DNA of 64,000 nucleotides from Sepiola atlantica (lineage: Eukaryota > Mollusca > Cephalopoda > Sepiida > Sepiolidae). Under the pieces are notes generated by a model. The model saw nothing but the letters and a program-made list of their open reading frames with translations, did not search any database and was not told the origin of the DNA. Made by a program: the position numbers and the translations under genes. The stretch covers positions 57,984,582 to 58,048,581 of the forward strand of contig OY744528.1 in NCBI GenBank assembly GCA_963556195.1. Direction: 5' to 3'. Positions 44,800-55,506 of this stretch are shown here, piece by piece. Numbering within the stretch: the first letter of the stretch is position 1; every line of letters begins with the position of its first letter.

Positions 44800-46114
44800 C
44801 GTGAAGTATACACTACGAGTCTAGCTACGGATTAACTCGCAAAAAACACTATTCGTTTCTCTCTGGGCCAGAAGGGATCGATGTTGAAGACGCACGTCAC
44901 CCGCTCGGGAACGATGCGAGCCGTCACCTCGTTGCCATACGTCAAGTATTCATGAAGCTTGGAGCACGTTGAGTACAGACCTGTCTACGGACTAGCGGCT
45001 TTTTCTTGTCCCACAAAAACGAGAAAAGCGTCAAAGTCGCCAAGCGGTCCGCATGCAGAGGTAGTACATCCAATCGGTAAAGGATAAGAGAAAAGACGCA
45101 CATGGCGCACGCCTCAGCTCGACCTTTAAGGGAAAGCACCTTTCGAAGCCAAATCCATAAAGACGCTTCGACCGTAAACTGTATTTCCGACCAATTCATT
45201 TCAATCTGGAGACCCAGACCGAACCACACGCCGACGATCCGAACCGAGCATCTGACCAGTTGAAAAGGCCAGGCAGCGCAGCCGCGCGAAGATACAGCAT
45301 GGATATCCATCTGCAGAAGTCCGGTGTAAAACCGGCGGCCTGTAAAACAGACCCCGAGAACCGATTGTCGACCCTATCAAAAGCTTTGGAGTGATCTAAA
45401 TTGATCAGCGCGGCTTCGGCGTCGTCTTCTAACCCCTCTAAGATCGTGCGTATCAGATGCAAGTGGTTCTGAATCGGTCTTCCCTTCACAGCGTAGTTCT
45501 GACCGGGTTCAATCAATTCACCAATAACAGCCTGCAGCCAATTGGCAAGAACTCTGGCCAAAATCTTTAAGTCTGTGTTTAACAGAGTTATGGGCCTATA
45601 ATCATCTAAAACCCCTACATGCCCGACCCTTTTCTTAAGCAATGTGATCACTTCCCTCGGTACTTGACCAGGATAGAATCCTGTTCAAACCAGTGGTTGA
45701 ACACATCCGTCAGAATAGGTATGAAGATGTGCGACAGCCTCAAGAACAATTCATAGGGCAAACCATCAAGTCCCGGAAATTTTGCGTAGCCAACCTGCTT
45801 CAACGTAGACAGGATATCACATTCCGTAACACGCCGATCTGGGCGGCCTCCAGGCAGGGCGATCCAGCTAAATAGTTACCAAACTCCTCGACGCGGAGCC
45901 TGGAGAGTTGGGTGAAGCGATCCGCGAAATGCTCCCGAAACCCTTCACAAATCTCCCGAGTCGATACAAGGGTGTGTCCTTCCGGGCGTTTAACTTCACG
46001 AATATATCCTGGTTCAGTCTTATTTAAGACGAGGCGTTGGCTATATTTCACAGAAAAGCGCCTAATACCACATTTAGCGTTAACCCACCACTTACTCCCG
46101 GTTACTGCCCCCAC
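44800..46114 (-). pseudogene. Tx1-like ORF2 linker, RT N-terminus and post-RT region
   Basis: The frame 46114-45800 is the linker before RT (KWWVNAKCGIRRFSVKYSQR, EGFREHFADRFTQLS). The frame 45651-45196 carries DYRPITLLNTDLKILARVLA, KGRPIQNHLHLIRTILEGLE and ALINLDHSKAFDRVD, RT motifs 1-3 with the first catalytic Asp. After FCRWISMLY the sequence jumps to LQIEMNWSEIQFTVEASLWI and LSLKGRAEACAMCVFSLILY, the region after the palm. The YADD box and fingers/palm end are therefore deleted. Confidence 0.82.
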
Positions 46115-46189
46115 TAAGCCCTTTTGAAAATTAAGTGTTAGCCTGTTCCGGAAGCCACGTATCTCCAGTAAGGAGTTATTTAACTTTCA

Positions 46190-46800
46190 GTACCCAACTA
46201 ACTTAGGGTTCTATTTTCTACGCCCAAACTGACCACAAGTAATTTGTGGTCAGAATGGCCTAACCAGTGAAACGTGAGACAAGAGATATAGTCTATGTTG
46301 CCTCTTCTCACTAACAACCGATCCAAGTAAGTACTTAGAGCGGAAGGCTCGTTAGAAAGCCACCTGCACCACTTTCGCCCCGAGTGATCGACACGAAACC
46401 TGTCGACCAGACCACATTCAGTCATCAGATCAGACAGACTTGTCTCACACCCATCTGACCCTCTAGGTCCACCCACCTGATCTATTTTGGGATCAAGGAT
46501 GGTATTCCAAGCTCCCAGTAAGATTTACTGCCTTGAGCAACCGCGGAACCCCTCCAACCCCCGGAAAAGAGAGCCCTCTCCCGAGCGATATTGGGCGCAT
46601 AAACCGCGACGATTCGAAACCTGCCACTTTTCATGGCAACATCGGCCGCGACCAGTCTGCCATCAGCATCCGCGTGAACAGCGTTTCCCCTTCAGGACAA
46701 GGTGCGTTTTACTAATAAGGAAACTCGCCTAGCACGACAGTCACCGAATGCTGAAAACACATCGAAATACTTCGACAGCAGTCAGTGATCATCGTACGAA
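46190..46800 (-). pseudogene. Tx1-like ORF2 AP endonuclease part
   Basis: The minus strand shows KSGRFRIVAVYAPN (about 46640-46600) and, past a frameshift, SLSDLMTECGLVDRFRVDHS, then LDRLLVRRGNIDYISCL and the catalytic GHSDHKLL (about 46260-46235). This S-D-H signature marks the end of an AP-type endonuclease. The N-terminal catalytic residues are not recoverable in one frame. Confidence 0.75.
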
Positions 46801-47511
46801 TCATAGTGAGTTTCCTGTAACGCAGTCACATCTATGTGTTGGATAATGGCCCTATGAGAATGGACGTATCTGTTGAAAATCGTTGGTTTGACTTGCGCGA
46901 ATTAACGCGGGGTGGACCCGGCAGTCGAGTGCAGAATAGGGCCTGTTCTCACAGTTAGAAATCACAGACGTGTGACGAGATCCTGGATCAAGGGTCAATG
47001 TGCACCAGCGAGAGGCTCTGTGACGTCACAGGCCCTTGCGTGGGAAACAGAGGGATCCGTGACGTCACTCGTTCTTCCTGAGAAGCGAGTTTAGCCAGTC
47101 TGGGTTTTGGAGGCGAACCGATGAGACGTGATTGTTACCATGTAAATTACAACAGATAAGGGAAATATTTCCCTAAGAAAATACAGGCGAGAGATATCTT
47201 TTCCCTCTCCATTAATGGTTAAGTAAATAAATAAGTAACTACGATAAAGTAGTGATTTGCTCTCCAAGAATTCATCCACTAGAGGACATCGAGACGGCGA
47301 CCCTCTACACGGCGAGGGAGAAATCTAAAGGTATGCAAACAATATATGGACTATGTGATTTATGATGTTTTAAAAATGACGAGTATTAAATGAGAACCGC
47401 CGCGACCCAAGAGTGGGGTTATGCAACATATGTTAAAGGACATGAGGTCCCTCCGTATGCGTGAAGCTTTGCTTAAGCACCTAGTGCCACTCGTGTTCAA
47501 ACTCCCTGGAA

Positions 47512-47763
47512 TCAAGCTCGTTGCCATCTGCAATATTCAGTGTCAATCACCGGACTGAAATCTTCGGGACGTAGGATGCCGCTGGCTTGGCCGATACTGC
47601 CCGTAAGCAGGTTGGACGTAAACTTTCCATCTCGAGCGATGCCTCCGACATTCAGTGGGAAGGTTAGTTTGAGGGCCTTATAAAATGAGGGATGGACATA
47701 AATGGGGACCCTCCCTGTGCAGAGAGACTTCAGCTGTTTCAGGGCGTCATGCCCTTCTTTCAC
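47512..47763 (-). pseudogene. Tx1-like ORF1 C-terminal fragment (tentative)
   Basis: An 83-codon frame (LCTGRVPIYVHPSFYKALKL, TGSIGQASGILRPEDFSPVI) lies in line with ORF1 and in the same orientation. I do not recognise a domain; it is assigned by position. The sequence between it and 48440 is frame-broken and acidic/Ser-rich. Confidence 0.45.
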
Positions 47764-48439
47764 CTATCTCAGGCCCGGTATTGCATTCTTTGCTGCCTCT
47801 ACCATATTCCATAGCGCCTTAGTGCACCCCACCCTTGTACTCCTAATCAATGTTGTTACCAAGGGGGCATGAGGGAAGTTTTTCGGATAGTTAACTTCGA
47901 GTTCCTGGATCTGATTCAGGTGCTGCAGCGGCATGAGGACTTCGCGTTGCCTAGGATTTAAGTCCCTTGCGGCATGATGGGGATCTACATCACAAATTTG
48001 ATCCCCAAGTAGGAAGGAATTGTTCTTGTTTTGCCCTTACTCAAGGGGGAGGACGATGTAGACCTACTACTAATTTTTTGCTCCTGCTCTTTCTGAACTG
48101 ACACAGAGCAGGAGCGAGTTGGGGGGGGGGAATTAAAAAGGAGGGGGATTTCTTGAGTTGTGGGTCTGAGCAGAAGAGATAGTTATCTCTTTTGACATAG
48201 GGGGAGGGGAATGGGGCACAGTCTCCTTTGCTTTCTTTGTCGTATGTTTAGTTTTGGTATTATTGTCTGCCGTCACTGCTAGTTTTCCTCTTCCATTGCA
48301 TCGTCAATGATGGACTCCCCCTCTGATTCAGACGCCGAAGGGTTAGACAACTTCCTTTTTGGTGCTGATGAATTTGCACGCTGCAGCATCTCGGTGGGAA
48401 TTTTGGTGTGGGGCGACCCTTCAGGTAGCCGCATTCTTA

Positions 48440-49817
48440 ATTCTTAAGGGGACTGCACCTTTGGAGGGGGACTTTGATGGTTTTGGAACTGCCTCTTTGG
48501 TGGTTGTGACGTTCTTCTTGACAATCGTTGTCCATCCATATTTTGTGCCACCATTTTCCCGTCCGGGGCCGCAGCCAGGACCTTTACAGGGAACTTTTTC
48601 GGGCAGTCTTTGGACATCTGCCCCGGCTGCTCACAATGCCAACAATGTGGCCTCGTGCCTTCGACTATGACACTCATAGTCCATGTGTTGCATTTTAATG
48701 ATGCGGGAATCTTCTTGAAATTTGCAAGATCAATGCTCATTTCGATCTAGTAGTCTCCTACCATGATGTTACGGGGACCCCACACTGGAATTACCGCCTC
48801 GACGTCCCCATATTGGCTAAGTACAGCTCCAAGTTGTTTAGAGCTAATGTAACAGGGGATGCCGAGAATGGAGACTGTCGTTTGTCTTTTATTGCGGTAT
48901 TCAAACTTCAGACAGAGATGTCTCCACCTCAACGTAGTTTTGGAAAGCTTCTTCGCTTCCTGGCTATTTGGGAGCAAAATTCCCCACTTTGTGTAGCTTC
49001 TTCTACATGTATAAAAAGCCGGGATTTTTAGCTCCCATAGCAAGTCCACCATAGTGTCCTTAGAGGGCCCAGTCAGCCCCTTTGTCTTAACGTCTGTTGT
49101 GACTAACGCCACTATTCTTTTGTCCAGCTCTTTAACAGCTCCCGGGGCGACTTTGATGGCGTTGCCGTCTGTTAGGCTTTTGTAGGTGGTGTCGAATGGC
49201 TGACGGTCATCATCCGGGGCTAGCTGTGACTGGGGTCCCCATGATGTTGGGGACAAGTCAGGAGTTGTTGGAACAGCTTTCAGTGTTGATTGACCGGGTG
49301 GAATAGTGATGTTCCTGCATTCGACTGTCTTTTGAGTGAGAGGGGGTACGGCTAGTCTGCAGGAGACATCGCCGGTGTCTTAGGTGCTGGTTGTGGCTTC
49401 GGTAAAGTCACATCTCTCAGATTGCTGGCCAACTGCACCACTTTTCAGACTGTCCGGTGTAGCGACCCCATCTTTTTTTCTGGATCTGGACTCTCTGGTT
49501 GACATTCTTGTCTGCGCAGGTTTGGACTTATAAGTGTTGATGTTGCTGCTGCCATTGCTGCTGCTACTGTCTCTGGCTTTGTGTTGCGTTAGACTGTAGT
49601 CCAGATCCGACATTATCATCATAGCAGCTTCCCGGTCGCAGGGGTCCGCCCTTTTTCCTGGCGTCTGATCTGAATCGGTGGCTCCTTCCTCTTGGAATTC
49701 CACCAACCTGGCTGGCCTTACTCCTGCAGGCAGGAGACTTTTCCTCATACGAGCAGGCGGGCTGACAGTTAAAGCCCGTCGACCAACTGGTGGGGTGGGG
49801 ACTCTATCCCAGATCAC
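48440..49817 (-). pseudogene. Tx1-like ORF1 protein
   Basis: The frames 49817-49380, 49256-48747 and 48740-48444 together read as a nucleic-acid-binding ORF1. The first part is Ser/Arg/Asp-rich and looks disordered. The second has an RRM-like region (KRQTTVSILGIPCYISSKQL then GAVLSQYGDVEAVIPVWG). The third has a zinc knuckle, CWHCEQPGQMSKDC, in which the expected His is Gln, then a basic tail. RNA binding and RNP formation are known roles of ORF1 proteins; here the product is broken by a stop at about 48745 and a frameshift at about 49260. Confidence 0.75.
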
Positions 49818-50169
49818 CTCTCCCAGCTGAACTAGAACCTACGATGCCGGGGTCAACAGCGTTGAAATTATAGGAAGAGCTGCTACATAAGGCGGCAAGC
49901 TCCGATCTACTTCTAGTGCAAGGGACGGCACTGGCGGAAGTACTGGGCATAACGCTTAAGGCGTCATGTCAGTGTCCAAAGTATTGGCCTGCTCCGGTGG
50001 CCAGACGTTTTTTTAGGCATCTGGAAACAAGAGCCCGTGCTAGGCACTAAGCCTATATCGGAGCTCGGGCCAGTCCTCCCTTCTTCCAATTTGCCTTTGT
50101 ACAACGGCGAAAAGACAAAACGCTAATAAGTTTAAAAAAGAAATAATAATAAAAAAAGTAACGTAAATA

Positions 50170-50275
50170 ACCAGTTCTGAACCCGGCTCAAACCCGTCGA
50201 TTTGAACTTGGAAACACGTCTGCTAGATGTTACTCTAACTGTTCAACCAAGTCCGGCCAGCTGCTTAAGTCGCAC
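50170..50275 (-). repeat. tRNA-derived SINE fragment
   Basis: The minus strand reads CTTGGTTGAACAGTTAGAGT (A-box-like, about 50231-50250) and later CCAAGTTCAAATCGACGG (B-box-like, about 50195-50212). The acceptor-stem pairing of a real tRNA is not apparent. Confidence 0.5.
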
Positions 50276-50862
50276 CTGGGCTCAGAACGAACCTGCAAAA
50301 AATAGAAAACAAAATAATTAGTGTACAAATCACTCAAAAGGGGTGATCACCCAAAGAGGGTGGGAAGAGAAATGGTGCCAAAAGTATTAAAATGGCTGAC
50401 TTGTTTTCGAGGAAACCTAAGTGCATTATGATGGATTTAATCTCGTTACTTAAGTACGAACCAGGTTGAAATAATAATATCATATAGAAAGCCATTCCTA
50501 ACATGGAGAGAGGGGGATTTGTTAACTATTCTTTACTTTCACCTAACAATTTAATAAACAAAAGATATCGTAAAAATTGAATTTAACTTTAAAATATTAT
50601 ATAAAAAAGTAGCCCGGCCCGTAAACTGCACAAGTACCAAAAAGATAATACAAGAAGTGTTCTTTATTGAGGGGGGAGTTAGCCCCTTATTTACAGCTAT
50701 ATCCCCACAAGAACGGTTCTAAAATCTATTTTCCATAATTGCCGAATTTCCCTACTTTTCCAAAATTGCCGAATTTTCGGTTGTCAAATTTTTCTTTGCC
50801 GAATCTTTCAGACACCGGTATCCCACTATCTCAGACATTTTGTACAGTAAATACCAGACTTG

Positions 50863-50864
<2 letters not shown>
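50276..50864. other. Non-coding stretch
   Basis: No gene seen. The phrase AAAATGGCTGACTTGTTTTC (50389) also occurs near 55733 and 55829, so part of this belongs to a dispersed repeat. Confidence 0.4.

Positions 50865-50939
<75 letters not shown>
50865..50939. repeat. (AT)n microsatellite
   Basis: About 75 bases of AT, next to dispersed repeat copy 2. Confidence 0.97.
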
Positions 50940-50943
<4 letters not shown>

Positions 50944-51090
50944 GATTGAAAAGTAAAAGATAATTTTAAGATATTACCTTTGCCCTGTCTTTGAATGTTT
51001 GTTTTTGTTCTTACCATCTCTCACCACTCCGGTTCTCTGCATTGCCTTCTGTCTTCTTAATACCTATTACTTAGAATAAAATAAAGTAAA
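50940..51090 (-). repeat. Dispersed repeat, copy 2
   Basis: Reverse complement of the 43185-43330 repeat (CACTCCGGTTCTCTGCATTG, TTTGAATGTTTGTTTTTGTT). Confidence 0.6.
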
Positions 51091-51219
51091 AACCCTATCT
51101 ATTATTGTCAAAAGCTTAGTACAAAATTAAGACCACCATTGGATTCCTCGTAAATTTTTACTCGAGTTGTTTTTGCTCTTGGTATAAGGCTTTGTTTTCA
51201 ATTCTATCCCCGGTCAAAG

Positions 51220-51221
<2 letters not shown>

Positions 51222-51253
<32 letters not shown>
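51222..51253. repeat. (GATA)n microsatellite
   Basis: About eight GATA units. Confidence 0.95.
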
Positions 51254-51254
<1 letters not shown>

Positions 51255-51553
51255 AAGAGGGGAGGACGACCTTGTTGAAAATTTTAAATCCTTTTTGTCT
51301 TTATTTATCATGTCTATGTTTTCAATTGTAAATATTAAAAAAAATAACATCTTTTCGCCCATTTCCCACGAAGTCTTTTAATGATCAAGACGAAATATTA
51401 ATATTTGATTGTATTATTTTTGTATATCCTCTTTTTCTATTTCACCTTCTGCATATATGAATATTTGATATACAAGGTTTACCTGTATATATACAGGGTG
51501 GTGCAAAAGTGGCGCATTGGTTTGAAACTAGGGTTATCTGATAAATAATACAT

Positions 51554-51850
51554 TTACTTGGTAATTTTGTTGCAGTAGTTTTTAAAAATAATATCCTTTA
51601 AATGGCCACCATTTTCGGCCTCACAAAGACGGGCTCTAGTTAGGGTATTTTCCATTACAGTCCTTAGAATAACTGGCTCTAGTTCTTGGATTTCATGTCT
51701 GATATTGTTTTTAAGCTCTTGAATCGTTGTAGGCTTGTTCACATATACCCTTTCCTTAAGATAACCTCAAAGGAATATGTCAGGGGCTGTTAAATCCGGT
51801 GAACGTGAAGGGAAGTTAAAATCTGAAAATCTGCTAATTAAGCTCCCGCC
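51554..51850 (-). pseudogene. Mariner-type transposase C-terminus
   Basis: The minus-strand frame reads NKPTTIQELKNNIRHEIQEL, then RTVMENTLTRARLCEAENGG and HLKDIIFKN. Upstream, frame-shifted, are LPFTFTGFNSP-like and GKGYM/ERVYV-like remnants matching the usual SPDLTxxDFFLWGYLK segment. This is the C-terminal end of a mariner-like transposase. The catalytic D,D domains are missing. Confidence 0.75.
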
Positions 51851-51900
51851 AAACAATCCCGCAAAAGTCACACATTAGTTTGAATCAGTTGTTACTGATT

Positions 51901-52230
51901 CTTGGCCAAGATCAAAGTGTAGTATCTGTTCCGATGGATACTACACCCCATAGACCGGTATTGTCTTGGCCTTCGGGTCTTGATTTACGCCGGTCTATTG
52001 GTTGTCTGTCCTGTGCAGTTCTAGGAGGTGCACCCTCCCAGGCTTTGCCTTCTCGCCCTTTGAGAAGGGGTTAGTTTATTGCTAATCGCCTGAGGCGCCT
52101 CTACCGGGGAATGCCGACGGGGCTGCCCAGGCAATTTTTAATGGCCGGAGTGCTCACATTTTCGAGCACTGGTTTTTCAAATCCCACTTTCCCGACCTTG
52201 TGTCACATCTTACCTTGTGTGAGGAAGATA
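51901..52230 (+). mobile_element. U2-snRNA-headed SINE, copy B
   Basis: It begins CTTGGCCAAGATCAAAGTGT then AGTATCTGTTCC, the U2 5' region with seven bases deleted relative to copy A. The same body follows: CATAGACCGGTATTGTCTTG, TTGATTTACGCCGGTCTATT, GTTTATTGCTAATCGCCTGA and ACGGGGCTGCCCAGGCAATT, ending near GTCACATCTTACC. The copy lacks the last 40-50 bases of copy A. Flanking duplications are not clear. It is inserted inside mariner-derived sequence. Confidence 0.82.
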
Positions 52231-52274
52231 CATAAAAAACCAATGCGTGAATTTTGCGCCACGCTGTATATATA

Positions 52275-52385
52275 TATAAAATATTTGTTATTGTTTAGTT
52301 TCGTCCCTTTTCAATCGAGACTCATCAGCATAAAGATATGACTATTCACTACCGGTCGTACGATTCGAAACCCTGGATTAAAACT
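52275..52385 (-). repeat. tRNA-derived SINE (copy 2, partial)
   Basis: The minus strand has the B-box-like CAGGGTTTCGAATCGTACG, then a tail with TGATGAGTCTCGATTGAAAA and GGGACGAAAC, which parallels the 16.55-kb SINE. The A box lies beyond the mariner end and is absent. Confidence 0.6.
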
Positions 52386-52410
52386 AATGCGTGACTTTTG
52401 CGCCACCCTG

Positions 52411-52436
52411 TATGTATATATGTATATATATATATG

Positions 52437-52467
<31 letters not shown>

Positions 52468-52556
52468 GTATATATATGTATATATATATATGTATATGTA
52501 TATATATATGTATATATATATGTATATGTATATGTATATATGCATATATATATATG

Positions 52557-52604
<48 letters not shown>
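52411..52604. repeat. (AT)n/(TATG)n compound microsatellite
   Basis: AT runs punctuated by GTAT and GCAT words. The three overlapping YIYM-type open frames here are artefacts of the repeat. Confidence 0.96.
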
Positions 52605-52607
<3 letters not shown>

Positions 52608-53130
52608 CTAACTCACCTACTTGTCTCTAAAGACAATAGATACTCATTGAAAAGGTACCAGCGCGATAAGGAGTTAATAAGAAAGCCAGCGTTGCGCAAA
52701 ATTCTAACTACCCTTGACTAGAGCCGGCATTGCTTTACTGCAGTGGAAAGGAGAGATACAATACCACTGGAAGCACTACCGGGATAAGTGGAGTGAAAGA
52801 CTGGTGTTATTCTGGTGTTTTTCTTTCTCCAAGACTAGTTGCTCTACGAAATATTTCAAGTCAAGGTTACCCTATTATTTGACACATACATAGAGAAAAG
52901 AAAGACGGGTTCATACATGTCCCAAGGATATGAGAGAAAGTGAGTTTATAGCCACTTACACTTCCTAACTTACAGCAGCTGGTGTTCTCCAACGGCCACT
53001 CATCTGAATACTGATCAGGATGAACGTTGCATATACTAGTAGAATACCCGTCCCACGACGAAATAAATGTAGAATTAATTTTGAATTCTAATATTTTTTC
53101 TTTCTTTGGGGGGGGGGGGTATAGTACGGT
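52605..53130. other. Non-coding stretch
   Basis: No element or gene recognised. G-run at about 53106-53118. Confidence 0.4.
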
Positions 53131-53134
53131 TTCG

Positions 53135-53682
53135 GTGGCATTCCTCTAAATGGTAAAGTTTACAAAAAAAAAAAAATCTGCCCACGTTACTCATCCTGTA
53201 GCCTAGAATACATATAGCATGATTCATAATTAGTTCAATAGATTTTATCAAGATCGTACATATTATTGACGCTCACGCGCGTGCACCGATTCTTTAAAAA
53301 ATGTATCACTAAATATAACTCCAAATTTGACGTAGAGCAATTCTTATATTTTCTATTTAACTAATTTTAAAAGTTTTTGTCGCAAAGTGCGAGTTTAGTT
53401 GGCCAAACCTCTAGAAGGTAAAGTTTACTGAAAAAAAATATGTGCCCATGTTACTCACCGTGTTGCCGAGAATATATATTCGCCAAGTTCATAATGATCG
53501 GTTCATTAGTTTAGGACTTTATCTTGTACAACGAAGTATGCTTCCATACTTTATATATATATGAGCTCTCTAAATGCTAAAATTTACAAAAAATAATGTG
53601 CCTACACGGTGAGTAACATTACTCACCGTGTTGCCTAGAATATATATTCCAAAATTCATAATGATCCGGTCAGGAGATTATC
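53135..53682 (+). repeat. ~120-bp unit present three times
   Basis: Three spaced, diverged copies (about 53143-53260, 53408-53515, 53567-53680) share TAAAGTTTAC(A)nAAA, GTGCCCA(C/T)GTTACTCACC and GTGTTGCC(T/G)AGAATATATAT, then TTCATAATGATC. The last two copies are separated by about 160 bases and the first two by about 270. Confidence 0.7.
53604..53631. repeat. Perfect 13-bp-arm hairpin
   Basis: ACACGGTGAGTAA and TTACTCACCGTGT are exact inverse complements separated by two bases. It arose within the third copy of the ~120-bp unit by duplication and inversion of ACTCACCGTGT. Confidence 0.9.
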
Positions 53683-53684
53683 CT

Positions 53685-53685
53685 G

Positions 53686-53716
<31 letters not shown>

Positions 53717-53796
53717 AGACACAGACACAGACACACACAGACACAGACACAGACAGACACACAGACACAGACACAGACACACACACACACACACAT
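53685..53796. repeat. (CA)n/(GACACA)n microsatellite
   Basis: CA runs at both ends and six-base AGACAC units in the middle. Confidence 0.97.
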
Positions 53797-53869
53797 ATAT
53801 ATATTTATTTAATTTGTTTTCTTTACTATTCGAGGATAAGAGTTAATGAGACGGCATGATTGTCAGTCA

Positions 53870-55195
53870 AAAGATGGAGTATACTATGTGATTGCTAACA
53901 TTGATCACAGGTATGAATTGCGTTTGGATACTTATGCCAATAATTGTTGACTTTGAATTTGAAGACAACCAACTTGTAGTCAACAGGGAAGTAGTCCCTC
54001 GATAATGTGTTCAATAGGTTGGAAGCTCTTGCAAAGAAGCTTTGTTTATGGGAATTCCACCGGCACTAGACACTTGGAAGTAAAGTCATTTTCCATTGAG
54101 GTAGCAAGGCGTGTTCTTGCTGTGAATGTCTTACAAGGAAGAGCCAAAGATTGGAGCTCAGTCGAGCACCTTCCATTTAAATAACGATAGAGAAGAGAGA
54201 GACCAACAACGTCTCTTCTGTGAGAGGGAGTTGTAAGGAGAATAAGCGATCATCTCCCACTAGATTTTGAAGTCGATTTTGTACTCTGTCAAGGCAGGAG
54301 AGAGTGCTCTGAGCGACACCTCCCCAGATGTGGCAACAGTACTCCATCTTAGGACGCATATGACTTATATAGGTAGAGGATTGCATTTGCAGTCAGTTAC
54401 TTTCTGGAGCGATAGAATGATCCAACCATTTTCCCAGCGACCTATTAAAGATCTGGAGTGAAAGCCAGCCCTAAAAGCTTATCGAAACAGAGGGGCTTCT
54501 CCAATGAGAGAGCCATTAATTTCGACTGAAGGAAAACAGGGATCCGAGCGTTGGTGGTGAAAGGAGAGAAGCTTGATTTTAGAGGTGTTAAAAGTAACAA
54601 GCCTTTTTCCCCAGTGCACCACATGCTCCAAGTCCGAAGAGAGAGAATCAGCAGTGTTCTTCAAAGTGCTGTCATAGACAGTTGTATCGTTTGCGTAGAT
54701 GTCAACAAATGATCTCAGGATACAATTTGGCAGATCATTAATGAAGATCAGGAAGAGAGTTTTCCCCTAGAATAGATCCTTGAAGCACGCCGGTGTTGAT
54801 ACTATTTGCATCTGATCTCTATCAACGACTACATTTATAAACCTACCCGAGATAAAGAATTCAATAGTTGCGAAGACATTTACATATATTCCATAGCTAG
54901 CAAGTTTGTGAAGCAACCCTTTGTGTCAGACCCTGTAGAAGGCCTTTGATATATCAAAGCCCTCGTCACGGGATTCACTGACCTTGCAGGACGAACTCCA
55001 TATTGCTTGTCATTAAGTAGTCAGTAAGTTTTGCTGAGGTGGTTGGTGATTGCTTGATTTATAACAGATTCCAGGAACTTACTTATGCCACATAGGAGAT
55101 ATCGGTCTGTACTGAGTAGCAGAGGACTGATCATCAGTGTTTTTTAAATACTGGGCAGACCAACGAGGTTTTCCAAGCAAATCGGATTTTATTTT
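53870..55195 (-). pseudogene. Jockey/CR1-like LINE reverse transcriptase, copy 2
   Basis: Minus-strand fragments: KNTDDQSSATQYRPI-like (about 55140-55100), then IFINDLPNCILRSFVDIYAN (about 54760-54700). The catalytic box reads YAND in place of YADD. Then TADSLSSDLEHVVHWGKRLV, FHHQRSDPCFPSVEINGSLI, SHMRPKMEYCCHIWGGVAQS and CLDRVQNRLQNLVGDDRLF follow. It extends further 3' than the 15.5-kb copy and ends near PVDYNLDFFKFKVNNY-like sequence at about 53940. It is 5'-truncated near 55195 with multiple frameshifts. Confidence 0.87.
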
Positions 55196-55506
55196 GGCAG
55201 TCCTTTGAAAAATGCTTATTTGTAACATCGGTTAATTTTATTTGTTACTTATCTAATGAAAATAAACAGTGCATCTCGAACAGTGTATGTCACTGAAATA
55301 ATTATCGAGTCAAATATAATATGTACTCGATGAAATCGATTAACTTATTTTTAATGTATTTCTATACATTAAAAATTTACGAAAATAACAGAAAATTTAC
55401 GAAAATAACTGATTAGTCAGTATCAAATATCGATTATTAGGACGCATTGCTATTTAGGTCTAACTTCTAAAATACGACCGACTTAAGTTTATATATTAGA
55501 TATATA
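55196..55506. other. AT-rich non-coding stretch
   Basis: Nothing recognised apart from a short direct duplication (AAAATTTACGAAAATAAC, twice near 55370-55410). Confidence 0.4.

Larger units (their letters stand above)
44610..50090 (-). mobile_element. Tx1-like non-LTR retrotransposon (decayed)
   Basis: Minus-strand pieces in element order: GC-rich 5' UTR (about 50090-49820), ORF1 with a zinc knuckle (49817 to about 47510), inter-ORF sequence (47500-46900), and ORF2 endonuclease, linker, RT start and post-RT region (46800-44800). The RT resembles Tx1/L1-type LINEs. ORF2 has lost the catalytic RT palm. The whole copy carries many frameshifts and is inactive. Confidence 0.8.
51494..52266 (-). 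mobile_element. Tc1/mariner element interrupted by a SINE
   Basis: The ends are CAGGGTGGTGCAAAAGTGGC (51494 on) and, in reverse complement, CAGCGTGGCGCAAAATTCAC (52266 back). Both continue GCATTGGTTT, and both ends are flanked by TA. The TA duplication and the CAGGGTG ends fit mariner-type transposons. It holds the C-terminal part of a transposase on the minus strand and the U2-headed SINE copy B. Additional, slightly different ends (51858-51881 and 52380-52410) suggest two nested mariner-derived elements. Confidence 0.75.
51858..52410. mobile_element. Second mariner-type end pair (nested MITE?)
   Basis: GCAAAAGTCACACATTAGTTT at 51861-51881 is the inverted counterpart of AAACTAATGCGTGACTTTTG at 52381-52400, which continues CGCCACCCTG and TA. 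The left end is shortened at its tip. This family has AGTCACGCATTAGTTT, while the other has AGTGGCGCATTGGTTT. Confidence 0.55.

Noticed and set aside
52387..52630. Long YIYM/YIYI open frames over AT/TATG repeats (also at 26100-26375, 33127-33309, 43685-43960, 50739-51017)
   Set aside because: They are translations of microsatellites with no start context or domain.
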